From a virus, in IMG/VR virus record IMGVR_UViG_3300033182_000769, positions 1 to 64,000 of that record: a stretch of 64,000 bases of DNA, one strand, 5' to 3'. Position 1 is the stretch's first letter, and each line of letters begins with the position of its first letter. The position numbers and the translations under genes were made by a program. Shown one piece after another: positions 60,461 through 64,000 of this stretch. The notes beneath the pieces were generated by a model. The model did no database searches, was not told the DNA's origin, and was given only the letters and a program-made list of their open reading frames with translations.

Positions 60461-60482
60461 AAGCGAGCTTTAGCTCGCTTTT
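60461..60482 (+). terminator. Rho-independent terminator-like hairpin
   Basis: Perfect 8-base stem AAGCGAGC / GCTCGCTT with a TTTA loop, followed by TT; the stem also ends in TT, giving a short U-run. It closes the noncoding region and lies just before the late promoter motif at 60485. Confidence 0.75.
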
Positions 60483-60484
60483 AA

Positions 60485-60492
60485 AATAAATA
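60485..60492 (+). promoter_or_regulatory. T4-type late promoter motif
   Basis: AATAAATA, one mismatch from TATAAATA, directly after the terminator and 26 bases before the first 'MRI' gene. It fits late expression of the virion-internal candidates. Confidence 0.55.
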
Positions 60493-60518
60493 ACACATAT
60501 GTTAGGAACACTTTAATA

Positions 60519-61895
60519 ATGCGTATTAATGATTTAATCTCTGAAAATAATGTAGAGCTCGATGAAAAAGCACAAGGTATGTTATCTCGTATGGGTAACA
60601 AACTTCTTAAGAAGATGCCTGGACAAATGGGTGCTAATGCAGATGTTCGTTTACAAATTGGAGATGAAGCCAACGCATTACAAAAAGATTATTATCGCTA
60701 TCTTGCAGGAACAAAACAGCAGCCAACTTCAGATAATGTACTTGCATTTCTTAGAAAGCGTGGTTATCCTACAGGAAACGTTGAAAAACTCATTGGAGTT
60801 GAAACAACTTCAAGCAAAGTTGGTAAAGCAGTGGGCAAAGGCGCGGTTAATGTTGCTAAAGGTGTAAAAGCAGCAGCATCTGGTATTGCTGACTTAGGAA
60901 AAGCAGCAGTTGACGGTGCTAAAGCAGGCATGGCTGCACAAGATAATAAGCAAGGTCCACAAGCAGATGCTCCTAAAGCAGAACCTACACAACAAGTAGC
61001 AGCACCTAAACAAGATATTGCTGCGGCTAACGCTGATCGATCGCAAAATGCGGCTCCTGCTCCGCAGGCTGCTAAACCTGCACCTGACAAGAGTGCAGAA
61101 CAACCAACCAAGGCTGTTCCAAGTGGTGACGGTATTAAAATTGCCGCTGCTAAGAAAAAGCCATCAGGTAACGTACAACCAAAAATAGCCGCCGGTGAAA
61201 GTGTTGATTATACTATTGAAGCACTTATGGAAAAACTGTCAGGCGGTCAACTTGATAAAATCTTTATGTTGGCTGTGCAAGATGCTGTACGTAGAGACTA
61301 CGGCGGTGAAAAAGTTGACACGGGCACAGGCTCTGCTCCAGAAGGTGATAACAGTTTCTTTGGTGGGGTTAAGAAAGGTGCTGATGCTGCTAAAGATACT
61401 CCAACAGCAGCAAGCAAGCCTGAACCAGCAGCAGATGAACCTGAGCAAGAAGCACCGGCTGAGCCAAAATATAAAGCAGGTGATGTTGTTACTTGGAAAA
61501 ATAAAAACGACCAAGACGTTAAGGCATACGTTATTCACGCTAACGACAAAGAAATTGAATATGCTCAGAGTGTTGCAGGCCAACGTCATTCAAAATTGCC
61601 TCTTGATGCACACCCTGAACTTAAAGTAATTGACAATCAACCGCAAGCAGCCAAGGCATTACTACAAAAGTTTCCAGAGCCGCAGTTAATTAAACAAACT
61701 GCACCACAACCTACACAAAGCGATACAAGTCAGAGTGGCGCTGCCGTTAAGGATAATGGGCAGCAGCAGACGCAACCTGCGCAGGACCAAAAGGTTGGCG
61801 CCACACCATCACAACAACCGTTGCCAACGAATGTTAAAAATATACTTGATAAATTAACGCAGGCAGAAAAGTCATCGCTATTAGGAATGTTATAA
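60519..61895 (+). CDS. Candidate internal virion protein 1
   Basis: A 458-residue protein that starts MRINDLISE, like its downstream neighbour (MRITNV). An N-terminal helical domain (VRLQIGDEANALQKDYYRYL) is followed by Ala/Lys-rich helices and low-complexity Pro/Ala/Gln linkers. A segment ESVDYTIEALMEKLSGGQ with DKIFMLAVQDAVRR follows, then an SH3/KOW-like stretch near 318-370 (YKAGDVVTWKNKNDQDVKAY). No enzyme motif. Size, composition and late promoter suggest an internal head or ejected protein. Glu-containing sites suited to a prohead protease (L-x-E type) are suggestive only. The stop overlaps the next start (TAATG). Confidence 0.55.
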   Translation: MRINDLISENNVELDEKAQGMLSRMGNKLLKKMPGQMGANADVRLQIGDEANALQKDYYRYLAGTKQQPTSDNVLAFLRKRGYPTGNVEKLIGVETTSSKVGKAVGKGAVNVAKGVKAAASGIADLGKAAVDGAKAGMAAQDNKQGPQADAPKAEPTQQVAAPKQDIAAANADRSQNAAPAPQAAKPAPDKSAEQPTKAVPSGDGIKIAAAKKKPSGNVQPKIAAGESVDYTIEALMEKLSGGQLDKIFMLAVQDAVRRDYGGEKVDTGTGSAPEGDNSFFGGVKKGADAAKDTPTAASKPEPAADEPEQEAPAEPKYKAGDVVTWKNKNDQDVKAYVIHANDKEIEYAQSVAGQRHSKLPLDAHPELKVIDNQPQAAKALLQKFPEPQLIKQTAPQPTQSDTSQSGAAVKDNGQQQTQPAQDQKVGATPSQQPLPTNVKNILDKLTQAEKSSLLGML

Positions 61896-63931
61896 TGAGA
61901 ATTACAAACGTTACAGAACAAGTTTTAACAGAGCAAATGATTGCAGAACGTTTTGTTAAAGACATTGAGCATTATGTTATTGAAGCAAACTTAACTGCTG
62001 ATCAAATTAACGATATTTTTACAGCCGCTGAAACAGGCCAAACAAACGCAGGCAATAATAGAACCGCAATCGGCAAAGGTAAAGACGCAGCAGACTTTAT
62101 TAATAACAAAATGAAAGAGTTAACCAAAGCAGTGGCTAACTCGGGTCCAGTACAAAACATGGATCAAAAGTTTGAAGAACTAAAAACAAAAATTACAGCA
62201 GAAAATCCAAAAGTAGCAGGAGCAATTCAGCAAGTAAGCGACTGGGCAAAAGCAAACCCCGGTAAGGCTTCAATTGCGGTTATGATATTAACTACTGCCG
62301 CCGGTATGGTAGGCGGACCACTCGGTGGTGCTATTGGTGGTTTCCTTGCAAGAGCAACTAAAGACCTACTAAAAGGCGACAAACTTTCAACAGCAGTTGG
62401 TAAGAGTGCTAAGACAGCAATGATTGGTGCGTTAATTGGTATGGCATCAGACTACATCGCTAAAGATGAAATTGAAGCAATTGCTACTGCCGGTAACGAT
62501 GAGATTGCTGACATTAAAGCAGCGATGTCAGACGCAAACTTTGGCGATGCTGTTGATAATATGCCACCTGATCTAAAGGCAGCATGGGAAGCAAATCCTA
62601 ATTTAGATCTTTATGATACAACCTACCGTCAAAGTATTACATTTGGCACAGGGTATGGTGCAAGTTACGACGGTGTACTAATGCCTGATCAAAAAGATAT
62701 GTTGTATTCGCTAAGTAAAACAATGGATGCAGCATGGGATGTTGATCCATTCAGTGTTGAAACACGCCAGGCAGCAATTAAGTATGTCGAATATCTTCGT
62801 AGTTTAAAAGATACAAACGCAACATTAAATGATGTGTCGGGTTGGTTGGCAGGTGCTAAAGATTTAACACCTGCACAATTGGAAATTGTAAGAACACACG
62901 AAGGTAGTTTAAAAAGTCTTGTTGACAACTTGAAAGCAGCATCAGATGCAGGTAGTGCGGCAGCACAAGGTGTTGCCACTGGAGCACTTGGTAATAAAAA
63001 GAAACCACAAGAAAGTTTTGTACCAGGTAAGAAACTATCAGAAGGACAAATCTACTTATTATTCAAAAGGTTAGCAACGGTAAACCAACAATGGTTAGAC
63101 GAAGGTATTATTTTTGAAAGTGTATTTGATGCTGTTAGAAAACAACAAATAAATGAAGAAGATTGGTTAGATACAATTAAAAAGACTGTAGGCGGTACAA
63201 TATCAAATATTAAAACAGCACGAGATATTGCACCTGACTGGGATGCTGCAATAAAAAGTAAAGACCCTGCACAAATCGAAAAAGGCATTTCTAACATGGC
63301 CGATAAGATGGGTATAGATAAAAATGATCCGGGATACAAAAACTGGGCAGGCAGCCAGAGATATAAAGCATATAAAGCCGCTGACATTATGCACGACGTA
63401 ACAAGTGCAGCCGAAAAGAAAGTTGCCCCAATGTCTACTATAGAAGTACCTGGAGTAAAAGACGACGAGTGGGTTAAATTTGGTGAACATTCTATTGAAG
63501 AAGGTCCTATGGACGCTATCAAAAAAGGTGTTGGTGCAGTTAAAGGTGCAGTCAAAGGAGCGGCAGGATTTGTCGGAGACAAATTAAAAACAGCAGGAAA
63601 AAATTTAACTACTAAAGTTACCGCTGACAAATTAAAGAAAGCATGGAAGAAAGCAGGATCTCCAACAGATTCAAATGCTGTTGCTGCTATTTTAGCACAA
63701 GCAGGTGTTAACGCAGAAGTTGTTAACACTGTTTATAAAGACATGGGTATTGAAGCACCTAAAGCCGTTCCGTCAAAACAACCTGCATCAGATGCACAAG
63801 GTGCAAGTGATACAGGTTCTCCACAAGGTTCAGAAGTAGCGAGCAGCGGAATTAATATTCAAGATTTGGCAGATACTATTAAACGTAAAGGTTATACTGC
63901 ACAGGTAAAAGCATATCTTGGCGCTGCTTAA
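61895..63931 (+). CDS. Candidate internal virion protein 2
   Basis: A 678-residue protein starting MRITNVTEQVLTEQ. A long helical N-terminus is followed at about residues 125-190 by an unusually hydrophobic, Gly/Ala-rich segment (SIAVMILTTAAGMVGGPLGG, AMIGALIGMASDYIA) that could insert in a membrane. A C-terminal Ala/Lys-rich part (GAVKGAVKGAAGFVGDKL) and a final helix (IQDLADTIKRKGYTAQVKAY) follow. Near 370 it has a 'LSEGQIYLLFKRLATVNQQW' / 'IFESVFDAVRKQQINEE' piece parallel to one in the upstream protein. I infer a partner virion-internal protein, perhaps used in DNA entry. No enzyme motif seen. Confidence 0.55.
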   Translation: MRITNVTEQVLTEQMIAERFVKDIEHYVIEANLTADQINDIFTAAETGQTNAGNNRTAIGKGKDAADFINNKMKELTKAVANSGPVQNMDQKFEELKTKITAENPKVAGAIQQVSDWAKANPGKASIAVMILTTAAGMVGGPLGGAIGGFLARATKDLLKGDKLSTAVGKSAKTAMIGALIGMASDYIAKDEIEAIATAGNDEIADIKAAMSDANFGDAVDNMPPDLKAAWEANPNLDLYDTTYRQSITFGTGYGASYDGVLMPDQKDMLYSLSKTMDAAWDVDPFSVETRQAAIKYVEYLRSLKDTNATLNDVSGWLAGAKDLTPAQLEIVRTHEGSLKSLVDNLKAASDAGSAAAQGVATGALGNKKKPQESFVPGKKLSEGQIYLLFKRLATVNQQWLDEGIIFESVFDAVRKQQINEEDWLDTIKKTVGGTISNIKTARDIAPDWDAAIKSKDPAQIEKGISNMADKMGIDKNDPGYKNWAGSQRYKAYKAADIMHDVTSAAEKKVAPMSTIEVPGVKDDEWVKFGEHSIEEGPMDAIKKGVGAVKGAVKGAAGFVGDKLKTAGKNLTTKVTADKLKKAWKKAGSPTDSNAVAAILAQAGVNAEVVNTVYKDMGIEAPKAVPSKQPASDAQGASDTGSPQGSEVASSGINIQDLADTIKRKGYTAQVKAYLGAA

Positions 63932-64000
63932 AAGAACGGTAAGTTTGTTTTCTTAGTAGTTTCTATATTATCTTTAATAATCTCACCAATAATTTCTCTT
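63928..64000 (-). CDS. Partial minus-strand gene, C-terminal end only
   Basis: The last 69 bases of the window read on the minus strand as an open frame ending at TAA (63928-63930). It encodes EIIGEIIKDNIETTKKTNLP followed by two Phe. It is convergent with and overlaps the stop of the preceding plus-strand gene by three bases. The gene begins outside the window, so the product is unknown. Confidence 0.6.
   Translation of the reverse strand, partial: REIIGEIIKDNIETTKKTNLPFF

Larger units (their letters stand above)
59922..60482 (+). ncRNA. Candidate structured noncoding RNA region, unknown family
   Basis: About 560 bases with no supportable ORF but a nearly continuous series of hairpins. They include GCACC/GGTGC (59926-59946), CCCT/AGGG (59954-59972), ATCGC/GCGAT (60026-60044), GAGTA/TACTC (60081-60095), and a 9-base stem CTTATTATA/TATAATAAG (60099-60130). 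Further on are GCAGG/CCTGC with an inner CGG/CCG (60165-60187), two TGCACATT-type stems, AGCCCG/CGGGCT with a GCAA tetraloop (60308-60323), AACTGC/GCAGTT (60355-60369) and GCGCTT/AAGCGC (60437-60460). It ends in a strong terminator. It is locally richer in GC than its neighbours. I could not match it to tRNA, tmRNA, RNase P, a riboswitch or a group I/II intron. No promoter was recognised inside. Confidence 0.5.

Noticed and set aside
59922-60482. Group I intron
   Set aside because: No convincing P/Q/R/S core, and no interrupted exon is visible on either side.
63052-63729. Minus-strand 225-residue ORF in the second MRI gene
   Set aside because: Antisense to a long, compositionally consistent gene with translational coupling to its neighbour; no motif seen.

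Overview
The window is part of a T4-like marine myovirus genome (tailed dsDNA phage, T4 superfamily). The closest resemblance is to the gene content of T4-like cyanophages and pelagiphages. Diagnostic genes are the T4 late sigma factor gp55, the gp46/gp47 recombination nuclease, a T4 RNase H-type 5'-3' exonuclease, and the baseplate set gp48, gp53, gp5, gp25, gp6 and gp7. The DNA is AT-rich and tightly packed, with ATGA/TAATG start-stop overlaps nearly throughout. No photosystem gene, tRNA, integrase, CRISPR array or insertion sequence was seen, so the host (marine Gram-negative) is not fixed by this window.

Layout. (1) 1-10180, plus strand: a dense run of small metabolic and conserved phage genes. 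These include an SH3-fold protein, phosphoribosyltransferase, HIT-like protein, 2OG-Fe(II) oxygenase, AbrB-like protein, QueE radical SAM enzyme, RNase H, an asparagine-synthase-like PP-loop protein with a degenerate sister, and a series of cyanophage-type conserved hypotheticals. (2) 10172-20685, mostly minus strand: an accessory sugar/modification island. It holds a nucleotide-sugar dehydrogenase, four GT-A-type glycosyltransferases in two paralogous pairs, two radical SAM proteins with N-terminal cysteine clusters, an SGNH-like hydrolase, and one oppositely oriented glycosyltransferase-like gene. (3) 20749-31701, minus: two paralogous structural proteins, four tandem tail fibres sharing an N-terminal domain, a fibre chaperone-like protein and a virion protein. 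(4) 31730-55473, minus: baseplate genes, including a 4659-residue gp7 that contains an FG-GAP-like beta-propeller. (5) 55558-59921, plus: gp55, gp47, gp46, a small protein and a GIY-YIG endonuclease. (6) 59922-60482: a hairpin-rich noncoding region of about 560 bases, ending in a strong terminator. (7) 60519-63931, plus: two large 'MRI...' proteins that look like internal virion proteins. The tail of a minus-strand gene lies at the right edge.

How it fits together. gp55 made from region 5 should recognise T4-type late promoters (TATAAATA-like). Such motifs sit on the correct strand in front of the structural blocks, the sugar island and the MRI genes. Two promoters matching the bacterial housekeeping consensus exactly (TTGACA, 17 bases, TATAAT) precede queE and gp47 and probably give early host-polymerase transcription. 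The sugar/radical-SAM island lies next to the fibres and most likely modifies a virion or host-surface polymer; its substrate cannot be read from sequence. The least explained parts are the structured noncoding region, the island, the PP-loop pair, and the fibre array with its giant gp7.
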